A DNA stretch of 64,000 bases from Methylohalobius sp964654415 (GTDB lineage Bacteria > Pseudomonadota > Gammaproteobacteria > Methylococcales > Methylothermaceae), in the NCBI GenBank assembly GCA_964654415.1, contig CAZZIP010000008.1:1-64000 (forward strand), given 5' to 3'. The notes below the pieces were generated by a model that saw only the letters and a list, made by a program, of their open reading frames with translations, ran no database searches and was not told where the DNA came from. The position numbers and the translations under genes were made by a program. How positions within the stretch are numbered: the stretch's first letter is position 1; each line of letters begins with the position of its first letter. Shown piece after piece: positions 44,451 through 52,607 of this stretch.

Positions 44451-44752
44451 AACACGCTCCGCTCGGCAGTCAATACCGAAGGCTTCGCCACAACTACAAT
44501 ATCAACAGCAGGCAGCCGAAATTGGTTCAAGCGGAAACTCTCGCGCACCAGACGCTTGATCCGGTTGCGCGCGACCGCTCTCCTGATCTTACGTTTGGAG
44601 ACCGCCAACCCAAGCCGCGCAAAACCTTTGGCATTAGGCCGCATCAATATAGTAAAAAACCCATCCGCCGAAACCGTCGGCTGGCTGAAAACGTAGCCAA
44701 ACTCGGCAGGATCTAGCAGCCTTGAGGCTTTGGGGAAACCGAATCCAGCCAG
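44393..44752 (-). CDS. rnpA: Ribonuclease P protein component, atypical start
   Basis: The product carries the RNR motif in RRAVARNRIKRLVRESFR and matches RnpA. The conserved N-terminus (GFGFPKASRLLDPAEFGYVF and on to the first in-frame TTG at 44647) is in frame and clearly coding, but has no ATG, GTG or TTG. The only near-cognate start is a CTG at 44752, which gives 119 residues, the same length as E. coli RnpA. No Shine-Dalgarno precedes it, so translation may be coupled to rpmH, whose stop is 5 bases away. Starting at the TTG at 44647 would remove the N-terminal third, including the central-cleft residues. Confidence 0.85.
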   Translation of the reverse strand: MAGFGFPKASRLLDPAEFGYVFSQPTVSADGFFTILMRPNAKGFARLGLAVSKRKIRRAVARNRIKRLVRESFRLNQFRLPAVDIVVVAKPSVLTAERSVLWESLAKHWQRLSVVAGSP

Positions 44753-44757
44753 GACGC

Positions 44758-44892
44758 TTACGGCACCAGTCTGATCCGGCCTTTGGCCCGTCGCGAAGCA
44801 ATCACCTTGCGCCCGCCCCGGGTACGCATCCGAGCCCGAAAACCATGGGTCCTGGCACGCCGGACCTTGCTAGGTTGATAGGTTCTTTTCAT
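44758..44892 (-). CDS. rpmH: 50S ribosomal protein L34
   Basis: The 44-residue product begins MKRTYQPSKVRRARTHGFRA and is very basic, a textbook L34. Length equals the family norm (44-46). AAGGAG directly abuts the ATG, closer than usual. It is the first gene of the rpmH-rnpA-yidD-yidC-mnmE run and is divergent from dnaA. Confidence 0.97.
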   Translation of the reverse strand: MKRTYQPSKVRRARTHGFRARMRTRGGRKVIASRRAKGRIRLVP

Positions 44893-45073
44893 CTCCTTAT
44901 AGCCTCTAATTATTTGAAAATACTAAAAAAAAGGATTTGGATAATACTCTGTCAGCGCTCCGATGTCAATGCTGTGAGCGCTTGGCAAATCCGGTATAGT
45001 ATCTATCCCCGGCACGCTGGATACTCGATGGCGACCGGAATCGGCGGTTTAATCCCAATTTTAGGCCCAAGCC
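44893..45073. other. rpmH-dnaA divergent intergenic region, possible origin area
   Basis: This 181-base gap is the classic place for oriC in related bacteria. It holds an AT-rich part (44901-44946), one DnaA-box-like 9-mer on the minus strand (TTATCCAAA at 44936-44944, one mismatch to TTATCCACA), and an inverted pair AGCGCTC/GAGCGCT (44954-44960 and 44976-44982). A TATAGT at 44995-45000 could be the dnaA -10. A single imperfect box is too little to call an origin; the gap may only hold promoters. Confidence 0.4.
44941..44969 (-). promoter_or_regulatory. Strong promoter for rpmH
   Basis: On the minus strand, TTGACA (44964-44969) and TATTAT (44941-44946) are separated by exactly 17 bases. The -35 is perfect and the -10 matches five of six. 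The -10 overlaps the DnaA-box-like 9-mer (44936-44944), so DnaA binding could repress rpmH. Confidence 0.7.
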
Positions 45074-46408
45074 ATGAGCGACCTCTGGAATCGGTGCATT
45101 CAAAAGCTGGAGAACGAAATTCCCACCCAACAGTTCAACACCTGGATCCGACCCTTGCAGGCGGTTGAAAACGGTTCAGAATTAAAACTCCTGGCCCCTA
45201 ACCGGTTCGTGCTTGACTGGGTCAAGGAGCACTTCATCGATCAGATCGAGGCCGCCCTTCCCCAAAATGCCGGCGGCATCCAGCAGGTGGTATTGGAAGT
45301 CGGCACCCGCAGGGAGGAGAGCAGCGCGGCGCCCACTCCTCCCGACTTCAGCGCCAAGGACAAGCGGCCACGACGGAAAAGACCGGGAGCCAACAACCTC
45401 AACCCCGCTTTTACTTTCGCTACCTTCGTCGAGGGCAAGTCCAATCAGTTCGCCAAAGCCGCCGCCGTGCAGGTGGCCGAAAACGTAGGTCGCGCCTACA
45501 ACCCTTTGTTCATCTACGGCGGGGTGGGATTGGGCAAAACTCATCTGATGCACGCCATCGGCAACCTGATCGTCGAGCGCGACCCTTCCGCCTCAGTGGT
45601 TTACCTGCACTCCGAACGCTTCGTCTCGGACATGGTCACCGCCTTGCAACACAATGCCATCAATGCGTTTAAGGATTATTACCGGTCGGTGGACGCGCTT
45701 TTGATCGACGACATCCAGTTCTTCGCCGGCAAGGAGCGCTCGCAGGAAGAGTTTTTCCATACCTTCAACACCTTGTTGGAAAACAAACACCAGGTAGTCC
45801 TGACCTGCGACCGCTATCCCAAAGAGATCGAAGGCCTCGAAGAACGGCTCAAATCCCGCTTTGGCTGGGGCCTGCCAGTGGCAATCGAACCCCCAGATCT
45901 GGAAACTCGGGTCGCGATCCTAATGAGCAAAGCCCAGCAGTGGGGGGTGGAACTGCCTGAGGAAGTCGCTTTCTTCATCGGCAAACGGATCCGCTCCAAT
46001 GTGCGTGAACTGGAAGGAGCGCTGCGCCGGGTTACTGCCCGCGCTCAGTTCACCGGCGAACCGATCACTTTGCCCTTTGCCAAGGAGGCCTTGCGCGACC
46101 TGATTGCGGTCCAGGACAAACTCATCAACGTGGAAAACATCCAAAAGACGGTAGCCGAATATTACAAAGTCCGGGTGGCCGACATGCTTTCCAACAAACG
46201 CACGCGCTCTATTACCCGACCGCGGCAGATCGCGATGGCCCTGGCCAAGGAACTGACCAACCACAGCCTGCCGGAAATTGGCGAGTTTTTCGGCGGACGC
46301 GACCACACTACGGTGCTACACGCCTGCCGCAAAGTGGAAGAGCTTAAAGAATCCGACAGCAAAATCGCCGAGGATTATGCTACTTTGTTACACCTGCTGA
46401 TCAGCTGA
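45074..46408 (+). CDS. dnaA: Chromosomal replication initiator protein DnaA
   Basis: The 444-residue product opens the origin. Domain I is at about 1-75 and the AAA+ domain III has Walker A GGVGLGKTHLMHAIGN, with DDIQFFAGK as Walker B. The C-terminal DNA-binding domain IV ends in the signature GRDHTTVLHACRK. Linker domain II is short. It is followed 9 bases later by dnaN. Confidence 0.98.
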   Translation: MSDLWNRCIQKLENEIPTQQFNTWIRPLQAVENGSELKLLAPNRFVLDWVKEHFIDQIEAALPQNAGGIQQVVLEVGTRREESSAAPTPPDFSAKDKRPRRKRPGANNLNPAFTFATFVEGKSNQFAKAAAVQVAENVGRAYNPLFIYGGVGLGKTHLMHAIGNLIVERDPSASVVYLHSERFVSDMVTALQHNAINAFKDYYRSVDALLIDDIQFFAGKERSQEEFFHTFNTLLENKHQVVLTCDRYPKEIEGLEERLKSRFGWGLPVAIEPPDLETRVAILMSKAQQWGVELPEEVAFFIGKRIRSNVRELEGALRRVTARAQFTGEPITLPFAKEALRDLIAVQDKLINVENIQKTVAEYYKVRVADMLSNKRTRSITRPRQIAMALAKELTNHSLPEIGEFFGGRDHTTVLHACRKVEELKESDSKIAEDYATLLHLLIS

Positions 46409-46417
46409 GATTTGACG

Positions 46418-47518
46418 ATGCAGTTTTCCATCACCCGCGAATCCTTGCTCGAGGCCCTGCAGAAGGTAGCCGGCGTGATCGAGCGCCGCTCCACGTTGCC
46501 GATCCTTGCCAATGTCCTCATCCGCCTCCAGGGGGGACGTCTCACTCTGGTCGGCACCGACCTGGAAATCGAGCTCATCACCCACACCGAGGTTGCCGGC
46601 CAAACTGGCGAGACTACGGTTTCCGCCCGCAAGCTCTTAGATATTTGCCGATTGCTGCCGGCTGGAACGCAGCTTATGTGCACCTTGAAGGATAGCAAAG
46701 TTCTGGAAATCAAAGCTGGAAGCTGCCGTTTCGCCCTCGCTACCCTACCCTGCGACAATTTCCCCGAATTCACGCTCCACGGAAGCGAGATTGCCACTCA
46801 GGTGAGCGACAAAGCCCTGCGGAAACTCTTGGATCACACCATGTACGCCATGGCCCAACAGGATGTACGCTATTACCTAAACGGCCTGCTGCTGGAGTTG
46901 GACGGATCATTCATCCGTGCGGTCGCCTCCGACGGTCATCGCCTAGCTTGGTGTGAACAACCCCTCGATGCCCCGGTCGACGGCACCCACCAACCGATCC
47001 TGCCGCGCAAGGGGGTACAGGAATTGTTGCGCTTGCTGGAGGGAGGGGAATCCTCCCATCGGCTTCGGCTCACCGCCAGCAATATCCGCCTGGAACTCGA
47101 CTCGGCGATATTTTCGGCCAAATTGATCGACGCCCGCTATCCAGATTACCGCCGAGTCTTCCCAGGGGAGATCCACCGGGTATTGACCTTAAAGCGACTG
47201 GCATTAAAAGAGGCCATCAGCCGGGTCTCCATCCTTTCCAACGAACAGTATCGCGGCATCCGCCTGGACGTATCTCCCGGGAATTTACGCCTTTCTACCC
47301 ACAATCCGGATCAGGAGGAAGCCGAAGAAGAACTCGCTATCGCCTACTCGGGCGAGCCGTTCACGGTCGGCTTCAACGCCGCCTACCTGGCCGATGCGAT
47401 CTCCCATTTGGACTCTGAGAACGTCCGGCTCTCGTTCGCGGATCAAACCTTAAGTTGTCTGGCAGAAGACCCAGAGGATCCCTCCATCCGTCATATCGTC
47501 ATGCCGATGCGGCTTTGA
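46418..47518 (+). CDS. dnaN: DNA polymerase III sliding clamp (beta)
   Basis: The 366-residue product forms the ring clamp from three similar domains. It begins MQFSITRESLLEALQKVAGV and ends with the conserved HIVMPMRL. The ATG at 46418 is preferred to a TTG two codons earlier. In most gammaproteobacteria recF and gyrB would follow; here the next gene, convergent, is ftsZ. Confidence 0.97.
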   Translation: MQFSITRESLLEALQKVAGVIERRSTLPILANVLIRLQGGRLTLVGTDLEIELITHTEVAGQTGETTVSARKLLDICRLLPAGTQLMCTLKDSKVLEIKAGSCRFALATLPCDNFPEFTLHGSEIATQVSDKALRKLLDHTMYAMAQQDVRYYLNGLLLELDGSFIRAVASDGHRLAWCEQPLDAPVDGTHQPILPRKGVQELLRLLEGGESSHRLRLTASNIRLELDSAIFSAKLIDARYPDYRRVFPGEIHRVLTLKRLALKEAISRVSILSNEQYRGIRLDVSPGNLRLSTHNPDQEEAEEELAIAYSGEPFTVGFNAAYLADAISHLDSENVRLSFADQTLSCLAEDPEDPSIRHIVMPMRL

Positions 47519-47533
47519 TCCGCACTCCCACGA

Positions 47534-47575
47534 AGGGGCGAACCTGGGTGTTCGCCGATCACAAGATTCGCCCCT
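47534..47575. repeat. REP-like palindrome between dnaN and ftsZ
   Basis: AGGGGCGAA (47534-47542) pairs with TTCGCCCCT (47567-47575). Within it, GGCGAA also pairs with TTCGCC (47551-47556), so two alternative hairpins can form. This composition is like the GGGGCGAA-type palindromes scattered in many bacterial genomes. In this convergent gap it may also act as a two-way terminator. Confidence 0.55.
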
Positions 47576-47588
47576 GCCGTCGCCACGT

Positions 47589-48758
47589 TCAATCCGCCTG
47601 TCGGCGCAGGAACGCTGGGATATCCAAATAATCCAGATCGTCGTCGCTGGTGCCGGGAGCGCTCGCCGGAGACACATTGAGCTTGCGCACTCGTTCCGGC
47701 TGCTGGCGGATGACTGTGGGCCGCTCCAGTTTGTCGTAATCCACTTTACCGTCGCTCGCCTTGTCCACCAGCCGCACCGGTGCGTCCGCACCTGCCCGAG
47801 AGCCCTCAAGCCCGGTGGCCACTACCGTCACCCGAACCTCATCCTGCAGCTCCGGATCGATCACAGTACCGACCACCACCACCGCATCCTCGGAGGCGAA
47901 CTCCTTGACGACATTGCCGACCACGTCGAACTCGCCGATGGACAGATCCAAACCGCCGGTGATGTTGACCAGGATCCCGCGCGCGCCGTGCAGGTTGATG
48001 TTTTCTAGCAAGGGGCTGGCGATGGCCCGTTCGGCCGCCGTGCGGGCCCGGTTCTCACCGCTCGCCAAGCCGGTCCCCATCATCGCCATCCCCATCTCCG
48101 CCATTACCGTCCGCACATCGGCAAAGTCGACGTTGATCAAGCCCGGACGGGTGATGAGTTCGGCGATTCCCTGCACCGCTCCCAACAGCACGTTGTTGGC
48201 CGCCGCAAATGCCTGCAGCAAAGAGGTATCCTTGCCCAGCACCGGCAGGAGCTTCTCGTTGGGGATGACGATCAGCGAGTCCACGTACCGGCTCAGCTCT
48301 TCGATTCCACGCTCAGCAATCATCCGCCGCTTGTTGCCTTCAAACGGGAACGGCTTGGTCACCACCGCCACCGTCAACGCCCCCAGATCTCGGGCGATTT
48401 CGGCAAACACCGGCGCCGCACCAGTACCGGTGCCACCGCCCATGCCGGCGGTCAGAAAGACCATGTCGGCGCCGCGGATCACCTCTTGAATCCGGTCACG
48501 GTCGTCCATGGCCGCTTGTTTTCCCACCTCGGGGTTGGCGCCTGCCCCCAGACCCTTGGTTAACTCCCCGCCGATTTGGAGCACGGTTTTGGCCGATACC
48601 CGCCTTAAAGCCTGGGCATCGGTATTGGCGCAAATGAACTCCACCCCTTCGATGTTGCTGCTGACCATATAGTCCACGGCATTGCTGCCACCGCCGCCAA
48701 TGCCTATCACTTTGATCAGCGCATTCTGGCCGAACTCGTCTACCATTTCGAATTTCAT
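47589..48758 (-). CDS. ftsZ: Cell division protein FtsZ
   Basis: The 389-residue product forms the tubulin-like division ring. The GTP-binding signature GGGTGTGAAPVFAEI and the N-terminal GIGGGGSNAV are present. The C-terminal tail peptide LDYLDIPAFLRRQAD is the FtsA/ZipA-binding site. GGAGAGG precedes the ATG. It is the last gene of the cluster; lpxC, the usual next gene, is absent. Confidence 0.98.
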   Translation of the reverse strand: MKFEMVDEFGQNALIKVIGIGGGGSNAVDYMVSSNIEGVEFICANTDAQALRRVSAKTVLQIGGELTKGLGAGANPEVGKQAAMDDRDRIQEVIRGADMVFLTAGMGGGTGTGAAPVFAEIARDLGALTVAVVTKPFPFEGNKRRMIAERGIEELSRYVDSLIVIPNEKLLPVLGKDTSLLQAFAAANNVLLGAVQGIAELITRPGLINVDFADVRTVMAEMGMAMMGTGLASGENRARTAAERAIASPLLENINLHGARGILVNITGGLDLSIGEFDVVGNVVKEFASEDAVVVVGTVIDPELQDEVRVTVVATGLEGSRAGADAPVRLVDKASDGKVDYDKLERPTVIRQQPERVRKLNVSPASAPGTSDDDLDYLDIPAFLRRQAD

Positions 48759-48801
48759 AACTGCCTCTCCTTAAAAGTTGTTAAAAACCTAAAACTCTCA
48801 T

Positions 48802-50037
48802 TTAAAAATTCCCCTGAAACCAACTGCACATCCGCCTCCAGATCGCCAGCCACCCAGATCCCCCCTCCGTTACCCCCAAAGTCGCGTGGTTTTCACACCC
48901 GAAGAGTAAAAGTCCCACTCCAGTGGCAAAAGCCGGGTTACGAACTACCTCAATCAGTCCAGTCACGTGGCGAGGCACCCCCAAACGCACCGGCATATGG
49001 AAGATTTCTTCGGCCAGTTCCACCAATCCCTCCAGCTTTGCGCTGCCTCCGGTCAGAACGATGCCGCCGGCGATCAAGTCTTCAAAGCCGCTGCGACGGA
49101 GCTCCGCCTGGATCAAAAGCAAAAGCTCCTCGCAGCGAGGTTCTACGATCTCGGCCAGGTTGTGACGAGAAATCCGGCGCGGTGGCCGCTCCCCGATGCT
49201 CGGCACCTCGATCATGTCGTCGATGTCGGCAAGCTGCACCAAGGCACAGGCGTGTTCGATCTTGATCCTTTCGGCGTGTTGAATCGGAGTGCGCAAAGCC
49301 ACCGCAATGTCGTTGGTAATCTGATCGCCGGCGATTGGGATCACCGCCGTGTGGCGAATAGCGCCGTCGGTATATACGGCGATGTCGGTGGTTCCACCGC
49401 CGATGTCCACCAGGCATACCCCTAAGTTTTTTTCATCCTCGCTCAAAACCGCATAACACGAGGCCAGTTGCTCTAAGATGATGTCCTCGACTTCCAAGCC
49501 GCAGCGGCGCACGCACTTGACCAGGTTTTGGGCCGCGCTGACCGCTCCCGAGACGATGTGCACCCTGGCCTCCAGCCGGATCCCGGCCATTCCGATCGGC
49601 TCTTTGATGCCGGTTTGACTATCGATGATGTACTCCTGAGGCAAGACGTGAAGGATCTTTTGATCGGCTGGAATCGCCACCGCCCGGGCCGAGTCCAATA
49701 CTCGGTCCACGTCCGCCTGGGTCACCTCTTTGTCCTTGATCGCCACGATGCCGTGGGAATTGAGACTGCGAATGTGGCTGCCGGCGATCCCAACATAGGC
49801 AGAATGAATCTGGAAACCTGCCATCAACTCGGCTTCTTCTACCGCCTGCTGGATTGCCTGTACCGTGGACTCCAGATTGACCACTACCCCCCGCTTCAGT
49901 CCGGTAGAGGGATGGACGCCAATGCCGATGATTTCGATCTCCCCTTTCTTGGGGTGGTACTCGCCCACGATCGCCGCCACCTTGGAGGTGCCGATATCCA
50001 ATCCCACAATGATATTCCGGTCTCTACGCTTAGCCAT
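48802..50037 (-). CDS. ftsA: Cell division protein FtsA
   Basis: The 411-residue product is the actin-like anchor of FtsZ. ATP motifs include VGLDIGTSKVAAIVGE and VDIGGGTTDIAVY. The amphipathic membrane-targeting tail ends WFQGNF. I chose the ATG at 50037; the longer reading to 50265 runs through ftsQ. It lies 5 bases after ftsQ. Confidence 0.97.
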   Translation of the reverse strand: MAKRRDRNIIVGLDIGTSKVAAIVGEYHPKKGEIEIIGIGVHPSTGLKRGVVVNLESTVQAIQQAVEEAELMAGFQIHSAYVGIAGSHIRSLNSHGIVAIKDKEVTQADVDRVLDSARAVAIPADQKILHVLPQEYIIDSQTGIKEPIGMAGIRLEARVHIVSGAVSAAQNLVKCVRRCGLEVEDIILEQLASCYAVLSEDEKNLGVCLVDIGGGTTDIAVYTDGAIRHTAVIPIAGDQITNDIAVALRTPIQHAERIKIEHACALVQLADIDDMIEVPSIGERPPRRISRHNLAEIVEPRCEELLLLIQAELRRSGFEDLIAGGIVLTGGSAKLEGLVELAEEIFHMPVRLGVPRHVTGLIEVVRNPAFATGVGLLLFGCENHATLGVTEGGSGWLAIWRRMCSWFQGNF

Positions 50038-50042
50038 GTTGT

Positions 50043-50792
50043 TTAAGGTTTCATGTTTCTCACTGAACCGGGTTCGCGCCAACGCACCGCCAGGCCATGC
50101 TCGTAGCGGGCGTCCAGCCGCTGGATCCGTTGCCTCTGCTCTGCGGTCAAGTGAGCAAGAAATCTCACTGCTCTGGCGAAAACGTCTTGCGGCTGCTTCC
50201 GCCCTAAAACGATCACCATGCCCGAGGCGCCTGGCTGTGCTGTAGACTCTAGGGTCAACTGCCACGATCGTCTTGCATCCTCCTCGAGCCGAAGAATTTT
50301 GAACTGCAAGGCTTCAAGAGCCTTAGCCATTTCGCAATAGGCAGAAAACAACGGCTTTTCGTGACCTTCTGGGCCATCTAGCCGGGGCAGGTCTGCAAAT
50401 TCCTCAATGGCAGGCGGGGTGAATTTTTCCCCCCGCGGGTTCAGTAGGTCCTTCTCTCCCCAACGCACATAGGGAATTTGCTCCTTGATCCAAACCCTGA
50501 GCACATCCGGCCAGATTCGCTCTATCCGAACCTCATCTACCCAAGGGAGCTGTTTCACTGCTGCCACTAGCGCGGAAAGATCCAATCCCCAATAACCCTC
50601 TTCCAGCAACGGCCGCAACACCTTTTCCACTTCGCCTGGACTTAAGTGCTGCAACCGACCTTCAAGCCGGACGTGGCGAATCGGGGTCTGAACCCAAGCC
50701 CAGTGCGCTGCGCCCTTGTACAAGATCCAACTCAAAAGCGCGATCATTGCCGTCAACCCCGCCATCCAACCGACCGTCTTATGCCTCGACAC
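50043..50792 (-). CDS. ftsQ: Cell division protein FtsQ
   Basis: The roughly 249-residue product has one membrane helix (about 9-27, WMAGLTAMIALLSWILYKG). The POTRA domain follows (IRHVRLEGRLQHLSPGEVEKVLRP), then the beta domain that binds FtsB and FtsL. The likely start is the GTG at 50792, overlapping ddl by 14 bases; a start at 50861 would lengthen the cytoplasmic tail inside ddl. Confidence 0.92.
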   Translation of the reverse strand: MSRHKTVGWMAGLTAMIALLSWILYKGAAHWAWVQTPIRHVRLEGRLQHLSPGEVEKVLRPLLEEGYWGLDLSALVAAVKQLPWVDEVRIERIWPDVLRVWIKEQIPYVRWGEKDLLNPRGEKFTPPAIEEFADLPRLDGPEGHEKPLFSAYCEMAKALEALQFKILRLEEDARRSWQLTLESTAQPGASGMVIVLGRKQPQDVFARAVRFLAHLTAEQRQRIQRLDARYEHGLAVRWREPGSVRNMKP

Positions 50793-51708
50793 TGGTTTCC
50801 AGAATCCGCCACACCAATTCGTCGAATTCGATTCCCGCTGCACGCGCTGCCATCGGCACAAGACTATGATCGGTCATGCCCGGCACCGTGTTGACTTCGA
50901 TCAACCAAGGCGAGCCTTGCCGGTCGAGAAACAGGTCTACCCTACCCCAACCGCTGACCTTAAGTACCTCACAGGCACGCCGGGCCAACTCCCGAAGGCG
51001 CTGCTCCTCTTCCGCAGACAAGCCGCAAGGGCATAGGTAACGGGTAGTATCGGCGCGGTACTTAGCCTCAAAATCGTAGAAAGTCCGCGGCGTCTCCAAG
51101 CGGATCAAGGGCAAGACTTGGTCCTGAAGCAAGGCGGCGGTATATTCGCTGCCTTCGATCCAGCGTTCTGCGAATACCGGGCAACGATACCGCCTGGCCT
51201 CCTGCCAGGCCCAACTCAGTTCTTTTGGATCGTCGGCTCGGTTTGTCCCGAGACTGGAACCCTCCAACGCCGGCTTGACAATCACTGGAAACCCTAGGCC
51301 TGCGGCGCAACGCTCAAGATCCTCTTGCGTCTCAAGCACCATCCAATCGGGAGTCGGCAAACCTGCGCCCCGCCAGCACAGCTTAGTGGCCAGCTTGTCC
51401 ATGCTCAAGGCAGAGCCAAGTACCCCGCTTCCGGTATAGGGCAACCCCATCGCCTCCAGCACTCCCTGCAGCACCCCATCCTCGCCTCCGCGCCCATGAA
51501 CGATGTTGAACACCCGGTCGAACCCCTGCCCCCAAAGGGCTTCCAAAGGCCTGCTGCCGATGTCCACCGCCACCGCATCCACCCCCATGCGTTTGAGCGC
51601 CGACCAGACCTGTTGCCCCGAGATCAAGGAGATCTCGCGCTCGGCGCTTGAGCCACCCATCGCCACCGCAACCCGACCGAAATGCTCAGGACGTTCAACC
51701 CGCTTCAT
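50779..51708 (-). CDS. ddl: D-alanine--D-alanine ligase
   Basis: The 309-residue product is an ATP-grasp enzyme. The N-terminal GGSSAEREISL binds the first D-Ala, IVKPALEGSSLGT is the ATP lid region, and LIEVNTVPGMTDHSLVP holds the metal-binding Glu and Asn. The D-Ala-D-Ala specificity Tyr/Ser region looks ordinary. It overlaps murB as ATGA. Confidence 0.96.
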   Translation of the reverse strand: MKRVERPEHFGRVAVAMGGSSAEREISLISGQQVWSALKRMGVDAVAVDIGSRPLEALWGQGFDRVFNIVHGRGGEDGVLQGVLEAMGLPYTGSGVLGSALSMDKLATKLCWRGAGLPTPDWMVLETQEDLERCAAGLGFPVIVKPALEGSSLGTNRADDPKELSWAWQEARRYRCPVFAERWIEGSEYTAALLQDQVLPLIRLETPRTFYDFEAKYRADTTRYLCPCGLSAEEEQRLRELARRACEVLKVSGWGRVDLFLDRQGSPWLIEVNTVPGMTDHSLVPMAARAAGIEFDELVWRILETSVEA

Positions 51709-52607
51709 TCCATACCCTCCACGCCTAGGATTTTAACTTCCGGCTTAAGTTCTACGCCGAAGCGGCTGTGAACCTCAGCCTGGGCCAGCTGAATCAAGGC
51801 TTCGATGTCTGCTGCTTTCGCCTCCCCGACGTTGAGGATGAAATTGGCGTGCACCTTTGAGATCTCAGCGCCGCCGATTCGCTTGCCTTTGAGTCCACAG
51901 GCTTCGATCAGGCGCCCGGCTTTTTCTCCGGGCGGATTTTTGAATACCGAACCACAACTCGGCCAACCGAGAGGCTGGGTCTGGCCGCGTCGGGCCAGGA
52001 GTTCCCGGATCCGGCGCTGACCGGCGTCGGAGTCACCCGGCGCAAAGCGCAGCCAGGCCGCCAGGAAATACTCGCCCTCCGGCCCCCGTACGCTGCGGTA
52101 ACCGATCCTATACTCCTGCCGGCTGCGCTTGCGCACCTCTCCGCGCCTATCGACCGTCTCCACTTCCTCCACCCAATCCCAGATCTCCCCACCGAAGGCA
52201 CCAGCGTTCATGGCCAACGCTCCACCGACGGTGCCTGGAATGCCGGCCAAAAATTCACCTCCGGTCAAACCGCAACTTGTACAAAACCGCGCCAGATGCC
52301 CGCAGGGAACTCCGGCTTCCGCGTAAATTCGCCCTTCTGCCAAAAACAGGCGCCGAAGTTTTCCCGCAGTCACGATCACCGTCCCCATTATCCCGCCGTC
52401 GCGTACCAGGACGTTGCTCCCTAGACCCAAGAAGGTTAAAGGTTCCTCTTCCGGCAAAGCTCCTAGAAATTTCACCAGATCCTCCTTGTCGGCTGGCTGA
52501 AACAAGCGCTGGGCCGGACCACCCACCCGCCAGGAGGTAAATCTGGAAAGCTCGGCCTGGATCTGTAATCGGCCGCGAATCTGAGTTTGCGCCACGATCG
52601 CCGTCAT
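51705..52607 (-). CDS. murB: UDP-N-acetylenolpyruvoylglucosamine reductase MurB
   Basis: The 300-residue product reduces the enolpyruvyl group using FAD. LGLGSNVLVRDGGIMG is the FAD site, GIPGTVGGALAMNAGAFGGE is typical of the family, and GSVFKNPPG contains the catalytic Ser. The length and this motif fit the short type II MurB rather than the 340-residue E. coli type. It overlaps murC and ddl by 4 bases each. Confidence 0.96.
   Translation of the reverse strand: MTAIVAQTQIRGRLQIQAELSRFTSWRVGGPAQRLFQPADKEDLVKFLGALPEEEPLTFLGLGSNVLVRDGGIMGTVIVTAGKLRRLFLAEGRIYAEAGVPCGHLARFCTSCGLTGGEFLAGIPGTVGGALAMNAGAFGGEIWDWVEEVETVDRRGEVRKRSRQEYRIGYRSVRGPEGEYFLAAWLRFAPGDSDAGQRRIRELLARRGQTQPLGWPSCGSVFKNPPGEKAGRLIEACGLKGKRIGGAEISKVHANFILNVGEAKAADIEALIQLAQAEVHSRFGVELKPEVKILGVEGME

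Noticed and set aside
44893..45073. Replication origin oriC
   Set aside because: Position is right but only one imperfect DnaA box was found; kept as a possible area, not called as an origin.
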